Of a stretch of 10,417 nucleotides of DNA, positions 1 to 6,579 are shown in pieces. How positions within the stretch are numbered: position 1 is the first letter of the stretch; every line of letters begins with the position of its first letter. The translations under genes were made by a program, and so were the position numbers. The DNA comes from a candidate division WS6 bacterium GW2011_GWC2_36_7 (GTDB lineage Bacteria > Patescibacteriota > Dojkabacteria > SC72), in the NCBI GenBank assembly GCA_000991805.1, contig LBSF01000016.1:1-10417 (forward strand). Reading direction: 5' to 3'. Below the pieces are notes generated by a model. It was given only the letters and a program-made list of their open reading frames with translations, made no database searches and was not told where the DNA came from.

Positions 1-12
1 ATACTTTTGAAT

Positions 13-282
13 ATGTATAAAGGATATCTCTTACCAGAAGGGCTAGTTACTAAATATCTAAAAGCATTGAGGTCAAACGACAAAGATACAATGCATGATA
101 CCGCTTGCGAAATAGGCGTTGAGGTAGGTAAAACATGCAGGGTAATGAAATTTAGAAACAAGTCAGTTAGAGAGTTTGCTAGAAAAATAACTGAAAAAAA
201 TCCTGCTATAATAAAGGTTATACAGCATTTCATTAACAAAGAATTTGCGGATAAATTTGTAAAAGCAATCAATGAACACTAG
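13..282 (+). CDS. Small basic protein of unknown function, upstream of nth
   Basis: I do not recognise this 89-residue protein. It is lysine/arginine-rich, probably mostly helical, and has no signal peptide, membrane segment or zinc motif; its two cysteines (near residues 33 and 42) form no familiar motif. ATG at 13 is chosen as start; a TTG two codons earlier is in frame, and the frame stays open to the window edge, so the gene could begin further left. Bases 1-5 read ATACT, which with one preceding T outside the window would make a TATACT -10 box exactly 7 nt before the ATG, the same layout as the leaderless-looking start at 10337. Its last 11 nt overlap nth in another frame, which suggests co-transcription and coupled translation. 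The tight overlap supports it being a real gene. Confidence 0.6.
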   Translation: MYKGYLLPEGLVTKYLKALRSNDKDTMHDTACEIGVEVGKTCRVMKFRNKSVREFARKITEKNPAIIKVIQHFINKEFADKFVKAINEH

Positions 283-898
283 AACCCTTGCAAGACAATT
301 ACTGGTGGAAATAGAGCAAATATACCCTGAAGCTAAAACAGAGCTTTCTAACTGGTCTACAGCCTTTCAATTTCTAATCTGTATAGTACTCTCTGCTCAA
401 ACTACTGATAAACAGGTGAATAAGATAACGGAGAACCTTTTTAAACAATATTCGACAGCGAACATGCTTGCAAATGCTAAGTATGAGGATGTTGAACATA
501 CCGTACAGGGTATAAACTATTTCAAGACCAAAGCTAAACATATCATTGAATTAGCTAAGATGGTGGATGAACGATATAACGGGGAGCCTCCTAAGACCCT
601 CGTAGAGCTTCAAACTCTTCCAGGGGTAGGTTACAAGACGGCTAATGTATTTCTTAATGACCTGTATCATTCCAATCAGGGTATTGCAGTAGATACTCAT
701 GTGAGTAGGGTAGCTAAATCATATGGTTTAACAAAGGAAACTGATCCTACTAAGATAGCTCACGATCTAGAAAAGCTCTATCCAAAGGACGATTGGTACA
801 AAGTTAACTCACTTTTTGTACTATATGGAAGATATATATTAAAAGCCAAAAAGCCTGACTGGGAAAAGGTTGTATTAAAAGAATACCTTGTGATATAA
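272..898 (+). CDS. nth: Endonuclease III (DNA glycosylase/AP lyase) lacking the [4Fe-4S] cluster
   Basis: This base-excision-repair enzyme removes oxidised pyrimidines and nicks the abasic site. The 208-residue protein matches the endonuclease III core: LSAQTTD near residues 40-46, the helix-hairpin-helix LPGVGYKTAN at 116-125 with catalytic lysine K122, and VDTHVSRV at 140-147 with catalytic aspartate D141. Normal bacterial Nth (about 211 residues) ends with four cysteines (C-X6-C-X2-C-X5-C) binding a 4Fe-4S cluster. Here the equivalent tail after YGRY (185-188) contains no cysteine, and the only cysteine in the protein is C37, so the cluster is absent. Glycosylase and lyase residues are intact, so the enzyme is probably active. 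The start overlaps the preceding gene by 11 nt with no clear ribosome binding site, pointing to translational coupling. Its stop codon lies inside the rpsA promoter. Confidence 0.93.
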   Translation: MNTRTLARQLLVEIEQIYPEAKTELSNWSTAFQFLICIVLSAQTTDKQVNKITENLFKQYSTANMLANAKYEDVEHTVQGINYFKTKAKHIIELAKMVDERYNGEPPKTLVELQTLPGVGYKTANVFLNDLYHSNQGIAVDTHVSRVAKSYGLTKETDPTKIAHDLEKLYPKDDWYKVNSLFVLYGRYILKAKKPDWEKVVLKEYLVI

Positions 899-899
899 T
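870..899 (+). promoter_or_regulatory. Extended -10 promoter for rpsA
   Basis: TGATATAAT at 891-899 is a perfect extended -10 (TGn plus TATAAT). A weak -35 (TTGTAT, 870-875) sits 18 nt upstream. Predicted transcription start is near 906, giving a leader of about 66 nt before rpsA. The element overlaps the end and stop codon of nth. Confidence 0.7.
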
Positions 900-927
900 C
901 CATCTCGTAGCAAATAAAATTATTAGT

Positions 928-954
928 ATGTAATAGCAGCTACAGGCATTACAT
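928..954 (+). promoter_or_regulatory. Perfect 7-bp inverted repeat in the rpsA leader
   Basis: ATGTAAT (928-934) and ATTACAT (948-954) are exact inverted repeats around a 13-nt loop. They lie in the transcribed leader and end 4 nt before the AAAGGA ribosome binding site (959-964). They could form an RNA hairpin controlling S1 synthesis, or a protein operator. E. coli S1 represses its own translation through leader hairpins, so autoregulation is a reasonable guess, but no binding site is demonstrated. Confidence 0.45.
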
Positions 955-971
955 CACCAAAGGAAAACCCT

Positions 972-2198
972 ATGGCACAAACACAAAAAAGTGCATACGC
1001 ACAAATAGATCAGTTCCTCATTGATGAAGGAAACAAGATCAGAAAACTTTCTAAAGGCGATATTGTTGAAGGAGTTGTTGCAGACGTTAGAGACGGCTAT
1101 GTCGTTGTTGACGTTGGTTACAAATCTGAAGGTATTGTTGCAGGAAGAGAATTAAAGAGTGAGACAATGAATTGGAGAGACCTTAAGGTTGGAGACAGCC
1201 TCTTAGTATACGTTGTTAAACCAGAAGATGATGAAGGACAATTAGTTCTCTCAATCAGAAGAACACAGCAAGCAAGTGCATGGATCACCCTTGAGAAATC
1301 TAAGAAAGATAACTCTGTTGTTGAAACTACAGTAGTAGAAGCAAACAATGGTGGATTAATCGTAGAAATTGGGAAAGATATCAGAGGATTCATCCCTACA
1401 TCTCAATTAGATGCTTCAAGAGTATATCTAAACGGTGTAAGACAGGTAGGAAAAGATATCTCTTCAAGAGTACAAAAGACTTTGAATTCATTGGTTGGTG
1501 AAAAAGTTCAGACCAGAATTATTGAATTAGACAGAGAAAAGAATAGAATCATTCTTTCAGAAAAGATGGTTACACAATCAAGAGACTTAGAGCAGAGAGA
1601 GAAGACATTAAACAAGGTCAAAGAAAGCGATGTATTAGTAGGTACAGTAAGTGGTATTACACCATTCGGTATCTTTGTTAATGCAGAAGGATTAGAAGGA
1701 TTGGTACATCTCTCAGAGTTATCATGGGACAAGGTTGAGAATATTGATAGCATCTATTCTGTAGGTGATAAGGTAAATGTCATGGTAATTGGTATCTCAG
1801 ACGGTGGAAAGCGAGTAGCTTACAGTGTTAAGAGATTACTTAAAGATCCATGGGCAGAGGCAATCTCTATGTACAAGGTTGGAGATGTTGTTAAAGGTGA
1901 GATTCAAAAGGTGGTTCCTTACGGTGCATTTGTCAGAATTGGTGAAGGTCTTAACGGACTCATCCATATCTCAGAACTTTCAGACAAATTGGTTAAAAAC
2001 CCTGAAGATATTGTAAAAGAAGGAGATCCAGTAGATGTAAAGATCCTCTCAATCTCTTCTACAGAAAGACATTTGGGATTAAGTCTCAAGGGTGCAAGTA
2101 CAAAGAAAACAGCAGAACCTAAGAAGAAAGTTACCAAAGAAGAGCTTGCAAGTGCAGTAGATAGCGCTATTGAAGCAGAGCTAACCACAAAAGAATAG
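972..2198 (+). CDS. rpsA: Ribosomal protein S1, four S1 domains
   Basis: S1 binds mRNA on the small ribosomal subunit and helps recruit it for initiation. The 408-residue protein holds four S1 (OB-fold) repeats at about 28-96, 116-198, 216-288 and 302-373. Repeats 3 and 4 are the most canonical, with GxVxxxxPFGIFV (225-236) and the matching VVPYGAFVRIGEGLNGLIHISEL in repeat 4 (314-336). A charged Lys/Glu tail follows. E. coli S1 has six repeats; four-repeat forms are usual in Firmicutes and many other lineages. The start is secure: AAAGGA (959-964) lies 7 nt upstream, the best Shine-Dalgarno in the window. It has its own extended -10 promoter and an inverted repeat in the leader. A four-repeat S1-like RNA-binding protein not bound to ribosomes cannot be excluded. 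Confidence 0.9.
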   Translation: MAQTQKSAYAQIDQFLIDEGNKIRKLSKGDIVEGVVADVRDGYVVVDVGYKSEGIVAGRELKSETMNWRDLKVGDSLLVYVVKPEDDEGQLVLSIRRTQQASAWITLEKSKKDNSVVETTVVEANNGGLIVEIGKDIRGFIPTSQLDASRVYLNGVRQVGKDISSRVQKTLNSLVGEKVQTRIIELDREKNRIILSEKMVTQSRDLEQREKTLNKVKESDVLVGTVSGITPFGIFVNAEGLEGLVHLSELSWDKVENIDSIYSVGDKVNVMVIGISDGGKRVAYSVKRLLKDPWAEAISMYKVGDVVKGEIQKVVPYGAFVRIGEGLNGLIHISELSDKLVKNPEDIVKEGDPVDVKILSISSTERHLGLSLKGASTKKTAEPKKKVTKEELASAVDSAIEAELTTKE

Positions 2199-2209
2199 TC
2201 TGGATGTAG

Positions 2210-2215
2210 TATAAT
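2210..2215 (+). promoter_or_regulatory. TATAAT -10 box placed 5 nt before the clpC ATG
   Basis: A perfect TATAAT is followed by TGGGT-like spacing of 5 nt and then ATG. Transcription starting the usual 6-8 nt after the -10 would begin at or within the start codon, giving a leaderless or nearly leaderless clpC mRNA. No convincing -35 is visible at the expected distance. Confidence 0.55.
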
Positions 2216-2220
2216 TGGGT

Positions 2221-4716
2221 ATGGCATCAATAACTCTGGGTAAAAAACAGAACATTTTAAAACGACTTAGTAAAAACGCGAGGATATCTCTTCGTAATGC
2301 TTCACTCATAATGGAGCATTTAAAAGCGAAGAGTATCTCTCCGGAGCATATATTCATAGGGATACTTTTAAATGAAGATAGTCTTGCTACAAGGACTATT
2401 TCTTCAATGAATATTGATAGAAATGATCTGATGAAGAAGTCTTTTGGCGGAAAGATGATTGAGATAACCACAGATCCCAATTCTGCAAGAGAATTAGAAA
2501 TTTCCAACGAATCCCAATTTGTACTTAGAAAAGCATATGATATTTCTAGAAAATATTCTCATGTATATGTGGGTTCAGAACATATAATGGAGGCACTACT
2601 TCAGTTAGATACAGACTATTTCAAGGATTTAATTCACATAGGTTTGTCATACAAAGCTTTTAAAAAAGCTTTAGATAACTATGCATCATATCCTCTTGGA
2701 GTTTTGGCTCGTCCACATATGCCAAGTAACCCTATGGATGATGATTCAATTGTTGATTTTTTAGGAATAGATTTAGTTGAATTAGCCAAAGAAGGCCGTT
2801 TAGACCCAGTTTTAGGTAGGGAAGCAGAAATCAATCAGCTCATAAATATATTAAGTAGAAGGAAAAAGAATAATCCAATCATAGTTGGCGAGGCGGGTGT
2901 TGGGAAGACAGTACTCGTGGAAGGATTGGCAGAACGAATAGCTCTTGGGCATGTCCCACCTTCACTGCGAAATATGCGAATTGTATCCTTAGATATCGCA
3001 AGTATAATGGCAGGCAGCAAGATGAGAGGGGACGTTGAAGAAAAGATTATGTCCATAGTAGATGAAGTTATTTCTTCAAACAACACGATTCTCTTCATAG
3101 ATGAGATTCACAATATTGTTGCGCCAGGTATGTCTGGAGGACCGTCAGATATAGGTTCTGTACTTAAACCTGCACTTTTGCAAGAAGACTTTAGGTGTAT
3201 AGGGGCTACAACAATCGAAGAATATTCTGCGAATTTTGAATCAGATAGCGGTTTGGCAAGGAGATTTCAACCAATCCGTCTAGAAGAAGCAACTCAGGAA
3301 AATACACTCGAAATACTTCAAAAAATAAAACCAATATTAGAGAGGCATCACAATGTGAGTATAAGCAAGGAAGCCTTGAGGACTGCAGTTACTTTGTCTA
3401 ATAGATACGTAAGTGATAGGTATCTACCAGACAAGGCAATTGACCTTTTGGATGAGGCTGCTGCATCTAAAAGGTTGGCGATAGAGAATGAATATGGTGA
3501 TATATCTGAACTCATATCTCAGCTAAACAATCTCAAACAGAAAAAAGAGACATTCATATTAAAGGGGAATATGCCAAGAGCTGAGAAACTACAACATCAA
3601 GAGGTTGAACTTGAGAAGCAAATAGTGAAAAGGGAGAAGGAGTGTACAGAGAATAAGAAAAGTAAGAAAAACCAGATAGATGAGGATGATATCAGAATGG
3701 TTGTTTCAAAATGGACGGGTATCCCATTGAATACATTGGGTAGTAGGGAAAAAGTGTCACTATTGAAGCTAGAAAAAGAACTAGATACATTCGTAGTAGG
3801 ACAAAAGGATGCTTGTCGAGCAGTGGCTGCTTCCATTAAGCGAGCACGAACTGGCATATCTGATTCAGATAGGCCATGGGCATCATTCTTGTTCTTAGGT
3901 CCTACTGGTGTAGGGAAGACAGAGTTAGCGAAAGTGCTTACTAAACAGCTTTTTGGAAACGAAGACAGACTTGTACAAATCGATATGAGTGAGATGATGG
4001 AGATGCATAGTGTTTCTAAGTTGATAGGGTCTCCCCCGGGCTATGTGGGCTTCCAGCAGGGAGGTATGCTAACTGAGCAGGTACGAAGGCAACCACATTC
4101 CGTTATTCTTTTTGATGAGATAGAGAAAGCTCACCCGGATGTATTAAATGTGCTTCTCCAGATATTGGAATATGGGCATTTAACAGATGGAAGAGGTAGG
4201 AAGGTTAATTTCAAGAATACCATTATAATCCTTACCTCAAATATTGGGGCGGAGGAGATAAAGCGAGATAAGGTGCTTGGCTTTGTTGGTACGAGAGAGA
4301 AGAAACGAAGTGATATAGATATTAATAAGGCATACTCCAGTATGAAATCAGAGCTTCTGATGAAGCTAAAAGATACTTTAAGGCCGGAATTGCTTAACCG
4401 TATAGATGATATTGTCATATTTAGATCATTGACGAGAAAGGATGCAAGGAAGATTGTAGAACTATTAATTAATGATTTAAATACTCGCCTAGTTGAGGAA
4501 AATATTGTCGTGGAAATTACAGACAAGGTTGGAACATACCTAGTGAAAGAGGGCTTCAGTGATGAATATGGTGCTAGACCGCTTAGAAGAAGGGTACAGG
4601 ATTCTGTTGAGAATGTGCTTGCTGATTACATTCTCTCTCATAAGGTCGCAAAAAAGAAGATGAACGAAGTTACCATTGATATGATTAATGGTAAAATGGA
4701 TATCTTAACTAACTAG
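2221..4716 (+). CDS. clpC: AAA+ unfoldase ClpC, ATPase subunit of the Clp protease
   Basis: ClpC unfolds proteins and feeds them to the ClpP protease (clpP is not in this window). The 831-residue protein has the full order: an N-terminal domain with two Clp repeats (about 15-150); AAA domain 1 with Walker A GEAGVGKT (223-230), Walker B ILFIDE (290-295) and arginine fingers in LARRFQ; a short charged helical middle region (about 425-480) like the UVR-type linker of ClpC rather than the long ClpB coiled coil; and AAA domain 2 with Walker A GPTGVGKT (560-567), Walker B VILFDE (628-633), pore loop GYVGF and sensor-2 GARPLRR (784-790). The LGF tripeptide (686-688) matches the ClpP-docking loop, favouring ClpC over ClpB. 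Odd point: the domain-1 pore loop reads SKMRGDVEE where KYRGEFEE is usual, so the pore tyrosine is methionine. ATG 2221 is preferred over an in-frame TTG at 2215 because the -10 box ends at 2215. Confidence 0.93.
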   Translation: MASITLGKKQNILKRLSKNARISLRNASLIMEHLKAKSISPEHIFIGILLNEDSLATRTISSMNIDRNDLMKKSFGGKMIEITTDPNSARELEISNESQFVLRKAYDISRKYSHVYVGSEHIMEALLQLDTDYFKDLIHIGLSYKAFKKALDNYASYPLGVLARPHMPSNPMDDDSIVDFLGIDLVELAKEGRLDPVLGREAEINQLINILSRRKKNNPIIVGEAGVGKTVLVEGLAERIALGHVPPSLRNMRIVSLDIASIMAGSKMRGDVEEKIMSIVDEVISSNNTILFIDEIHNIVAPGMSGGPSDIGSVLKPALLQEDFRCIGATTIEEYSANFESDSGLARRFQPIRLEEATQENTLEILQKIKPILERHHNVSISKEALRTAVTLSNRYVSDRYLPDKAIDLLDEAAASKRLAIENEYGDISELISQLNNLKQKKETFILKGNMPRAEKLQHQEVELEKQIVKREKECTENKKSKKNQIDEDDIRMVVSKWTGIPLNTLGSREKVSLLKLEKELDTFVVGQKDACRAVAASIKRARTGISDSDRPWASFLFLGPTGVGKTELAKVLTKQLFGNEDRLVQIDMSEMMEMHSVSKLIGSPPGYVGFQQGGMLTEQVRRQPHSVILFDEIEKAHPDVLNVLLQILEYGHLTDGRGRKVNFKNTIIILTSNIGAEEIKRDKVLGFVGTREKKRSDIDINKAYSSMKSELLMKLKDTLRPELLNRIDDIVIFRSLTRKDARKIVELLINDLNTRLVEENIVVEITDKVGTYLVKEGFSDEYGARPLRRRVQDSVENVLADYILSHKVAKKKMNEVTIDMINGKMDILTN

Positions 4717-4723
4717 TTTCGCT

Positions 4724-6064
4724 ATGAAATATATATGTACTGCGTGTGGTACTGAATCTCTCAAATGGTCTGGAAAATGTCCTAGCTGTGGTCAATGGGG
4801 AACACTAGAAGAAAGTGAAGAACTCCCTGTAGAAAAATCCGGAACAAAGATTGGTACAGCAGCAAAATATGAATCAATATTTCAAGATGAGAGCAAAGCA
4901 TTTAGCTCGGATACTCGCATTTCAACGGGGTATACAGAGGTTGATAGGGTACTAGGTACAGGTTTAATACCCGGAGAAGTGGTTTTAATTAGTGGTGAAC
5001 CAGGTATCGGCAAATCTACGTTACTTATGCAAGTGGTTTTGAAGTTTTCAGAAAAAAAAATATTGTATGTTTGTGGAGAGGAATCTCCAGGGCAGTTGAA
5101 CTCTAGGCTGGTCAGGCTTGCCAATAACAAGTCTTCTAGTAAAATAGGGCAGAATTTCATGGTAACAGAGGATATTTGTGCAGAAAATATTGTAGCTTTG
5201 ATCGAAAAAGAGAATTTTGATCTTATAGTTGTCGACTCGATACAGAGTATCTCTTCAATGCAATCCAGAAGTTACCCAGGAAGTATAAGTCAGGTAAGGA
5301 TTTGTGGGGCTATGCTAACTCATGTGGCAAAAATTAAACGAATCCCTATGTTCATAGTTGGTCAGATAAACAAAGGCGGAGATATAGCTGGTCCCAAGGT
5401 ATTAGAACATATCGTTGACTGTGTATTGTACCTAGAGGGGGATCAATTTAACCAATATCGTATATTGAGAGGAATGAAGAATAGATTTGGATCGACTAAT
5501 GAAATAGGGGTGTTTGAAATGACGGGTAGTGGATTGCAAGAGGTCGGAAACCCATCGTTAGTATTTCTTGAGAACGATACTAAGTCGTCGGGTAGTGCTA
5601 TAGGTGCTGTGTTACAAGGCTCTAGAGTTGTGTTTGTAGAAGTGCAATCGCTTGTTGTAGAGCGCGAAAGCACTGGTGGACCAATGATGCGTGTTGCGAA
5701 TGGTATCAAAAAGCCAAGATTAGATATGCTTTGTGCAGTTATGTCTCGTAAGGGTGGAGTATTTTTAGGAGATAAGGATGTGTTTGTAAATATAGTGGGA
5801 GGGCTGAATATTAATGATCCGTGTATTGATTTGGCGATATGCGCAGCGATTAAGTCTTCTGCAAAGGATAAAGTCCTAGATAAAGAGAGCGTGTATGTAG
5901 GAGAAGTAGGTTTGACAGGAGAGGTAAGAGGTTCTTGGGGAGTTAGCGCAATCATAGACGAGGCCCAAAGAGTAGGCTACAAAAGTGCAATCATTGGCAA
6001 ATCCAAGCTTGGAAAGGCTCAGGATATCGCAGTGAAAAAGATTTCTCAGATTACTAGTATCTAG
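4724..6064 (+). CDS. radA: DNA repair protein RadA/Sms, branch-migration ATPase
   Basis: RadA is a RecA-like hexameric ATPase that helps process recombination intermediates during repair. The 446 residues match the family's usual length and order: a four-cysteine zinc finger (C5, C8, C19, C22); Walker A GEPGIGKST (91-99); a RecA core with LIVVDSIQ (167-174); the RadA-specific KNRFG motif (252-256); and a C-terminal Lon-protease-like domain (about 270-446) with DVFVNIVGG (352-360). The gene begins 7 nt after the clpC stop with no clear Shine-Dalgarno, so it is most likely expressed from the clpC promoter by coupled translation. The clpC-radA adjacency is also seen in Firmicutes. Nothing essential is missing. 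Confidence 0.95.
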   Translation: MKYICTACGTESLKWSGKCPSCGQWGTLEESEELPVEKSGTKIGTAAKYESIFQDESKAFSSDTRISTGYTEVDRVLGTGLIPGEVVLISGEPGIGKSTLLMQVVLKFSEKKILYVCGEESPGQLNSRLVRLANNKSSSKIGQNFMVTEDICAENIVALIEKENFDLIVVDSIQSISSMQSRSYPGSISQVRICGAMLTHVAKIKRIPMFIVGQINKGGDIAGPKVLEHIVDCVLYLEGDQFNQYRILRGMKNRFGSTNEIGVFEMTGSGLQEVGNPSLVFLENDTKSSGSAIGAVLQGSRVVFVEVQSLVVERESTGGPMMRVANGIKKPRLDMLCAVMSRKGGVFLGDKDVFVNIVGGLNINDPCIDLAICAAIKSSAKDKVLDKESVYVGEVGLTGEVRGSWGVSAIIDEAQRVGYKSAIIGKSKLGKAQDIAVKKISQITSI

Positions 6065-6244
6065 GAAGGGTAGCGACTTGCTTTATCAGTGCTTGCCCAA
6101 GTCTATATCCACAAAAGGCGTAACATTAAAGAGGTAGGATGTCGCCACGTAACATACAAAAGTACAGTTGGAGAAATATGCCATTATGGGGCGACTTCTG
6201 CGAAACAATGGAGGACTTAGTGTGTGTGGATACTATATATAGGG
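6065..6244 (+). other. Non-coding stretch after radA with alternative short helices
   Basis: These 180 nt sit between the radA stop and the first promoter of the radA-rho interval. No clear terminator with a T-run follows radA. Two mutually exclusive pairings of one segment are visible: ATGTCGCC (6139-6146) can pair with GGCG plus ACAT (6117-6120 and 6123-6126, with a two-base bulge), or its GTCGCC part (6141-6146) can pair with GGCGAC (6190-6195). GACTTG (near 6075) and CAAGTC (near 6098) can also pair. No function is assigned. Confidence 0.3.
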
Positions 6245-6579
6245 TTGACAATTATACCACTCGAGGCGTATACTATACTGTTCTTTCAGAAGACTGTGGA
6301 TATCTTAGGTTTTTCCCTTTGTCTGGGGTGTCACGAGCACATCTGGGCAACAGGATAAGCCTAAGAAACCATAATCAACTGATATTAAGAAAAGAAGGGA
6401 TAAATATATTTATATATGTTATCCGATATTTTTTTCTTAACTTATTAAGAGAAAGAAACCGGGGTCGGTTGGGGCAGTACCGATCCCTTCTTTTTAATTC
6501 CCTTTTGATCTGTATATTTGACATATTTTTTTTATTTCAATATACTTTTGGAGTCAATAGGGCGTATGCCCAATATTAA
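6139..6579 (+). CDS. Doubtful open reading frame across the radA-rho interval
   Basis: An open frame of 146 codons starts at an ATG with GAGG 4 nt upstream (6131-6134) and ends 14 nt inside rho. Its first 70 residues look moderately protein-like, but the second half is dominated by Phe, Ile, Leu and Arg from A/T-rich runs. The frame runs through a consensus promoter (6245-6274), a strong intrinsic terminator (6461-6495) and the rho promoter (6518-6546), which is hard to reconcile with a gene. I recognise no family. It is most likely chance, or the remnant of a shorter gene at its 5' end. Confidence 0.2.
   Translation: MSPRNIQKYSWRNMPLWGDFCETMEDLVCVDTIYRVDNYTTRGVYYTVLSEDCGYLRFFPLSGVSRAHLGNRISLRNHNQLILRKEGINIFIYVIRYFFLNLLRERNRGRLGQYRSLLFNSLLICIFDIFFLFQYTFGVNRAYAQY
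6245..6279 (+). promoter_or_regulatory. Consensus sigma-70-type promoter for the radA-rho interval RNA
   Basis: TTGACA (6245-6250) is separated by 18 nt from TATACT (6269-6274); a second overlapping TATACT lies at 6274-6279. Transcription would begin around 6281-6286. No convincing gene starts just downstream, so the product is probably an RNA. Confidence 0.7.
6390..6494 (+). promoter_or_regulatory. Possible antiterminator pairing upstream of rho
   Basis: AAAAGAAGGGAT (6390-6401) is exactly complementary to ATCCCTTCTTTT (6483-6494). The second segment contains the 3' arm of the terminator stem and most of its T-run, while the first overlaps the 5' arm of the GGATAA/TTATCC hairpin. The two folds exclude each other, as in attenuators. 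The intervening distance is about 80 nt, and no ligand or leader peptide is evident. Confidence 0.35.
6461..6495 (+). terminator. Intrinsic terminator upstream of the rho promoter
   Basis: GGGGTCGGT (6461-6469) pairs over 9 bp (one G-U) with ACCGATCCC (6479-6487) around a 9-nt loop, followed directly by TTCTTTTT (6488-6495). It would end transcripts from the 6245 promoter and read-through from clpC-radA before the rho promoter. Confidence 0.8.
6518..6546 (+). promoter_or_regulatory. Consensus promoter for rho
   Basis: TTGACA (6518-6523), 17 nt spacer, TATACT (6541-6546). Predicted start near 6553, giving a leader of only about 13 nt before the ATG at 6566. The long T-run in the spacer could add curvature. 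Confidence 0.8.

Larger units (their letters stand above)
6281..6495 (+). ncRNA. Candidate structured small RNA between radA and rho, about 215 nt
   Basis: This stretch has its own consensus promoter and its own intrinsic terminator. Predicted helices, read by eye: TTCTTTC (6281-6287) with GAAAGAA (6451-6457), which would close the molecule; TCTTAGG (6303-6309) with CCTAAGA (6360-6366), enclosing an irregular rod that includes GTGT/GCAC around a CACGA loop; GGATAA (6398-6403) with TTATCC (6419-6424), extended by ATATAT/ATATAT; and a CTTAA/TTAAG hairpin at 6436-6449. The terminator hairpin follows. I compared it from memory with 6S RNA, tmRNA, RNase P RNA, SRP RNA and common riboswitches and saw no defining motif. 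It could be a standalone small RNA, or an attenuated leader. The 5' end is uncertain by several bases. Confidence 0.5.

Noticed and set aside
1118..5955. Several minus-strand open frames of 80-170 codons opposite rpsA, clpC and radA
   Set aside because: All lie fully opposite strongly supported genes, have no ribosome binding sites or family features, and have serine/phenylalanine-rich compositions typical of antisense reading.
6281..6495. Identity as 6S RNA, tmRNA, RNase P RNA, SRP RNA or a common riboswitch
   Set aside because: None of the defining conserved motifs I know for these families is present; only size and general rod-like folding resemble 6S RNA.
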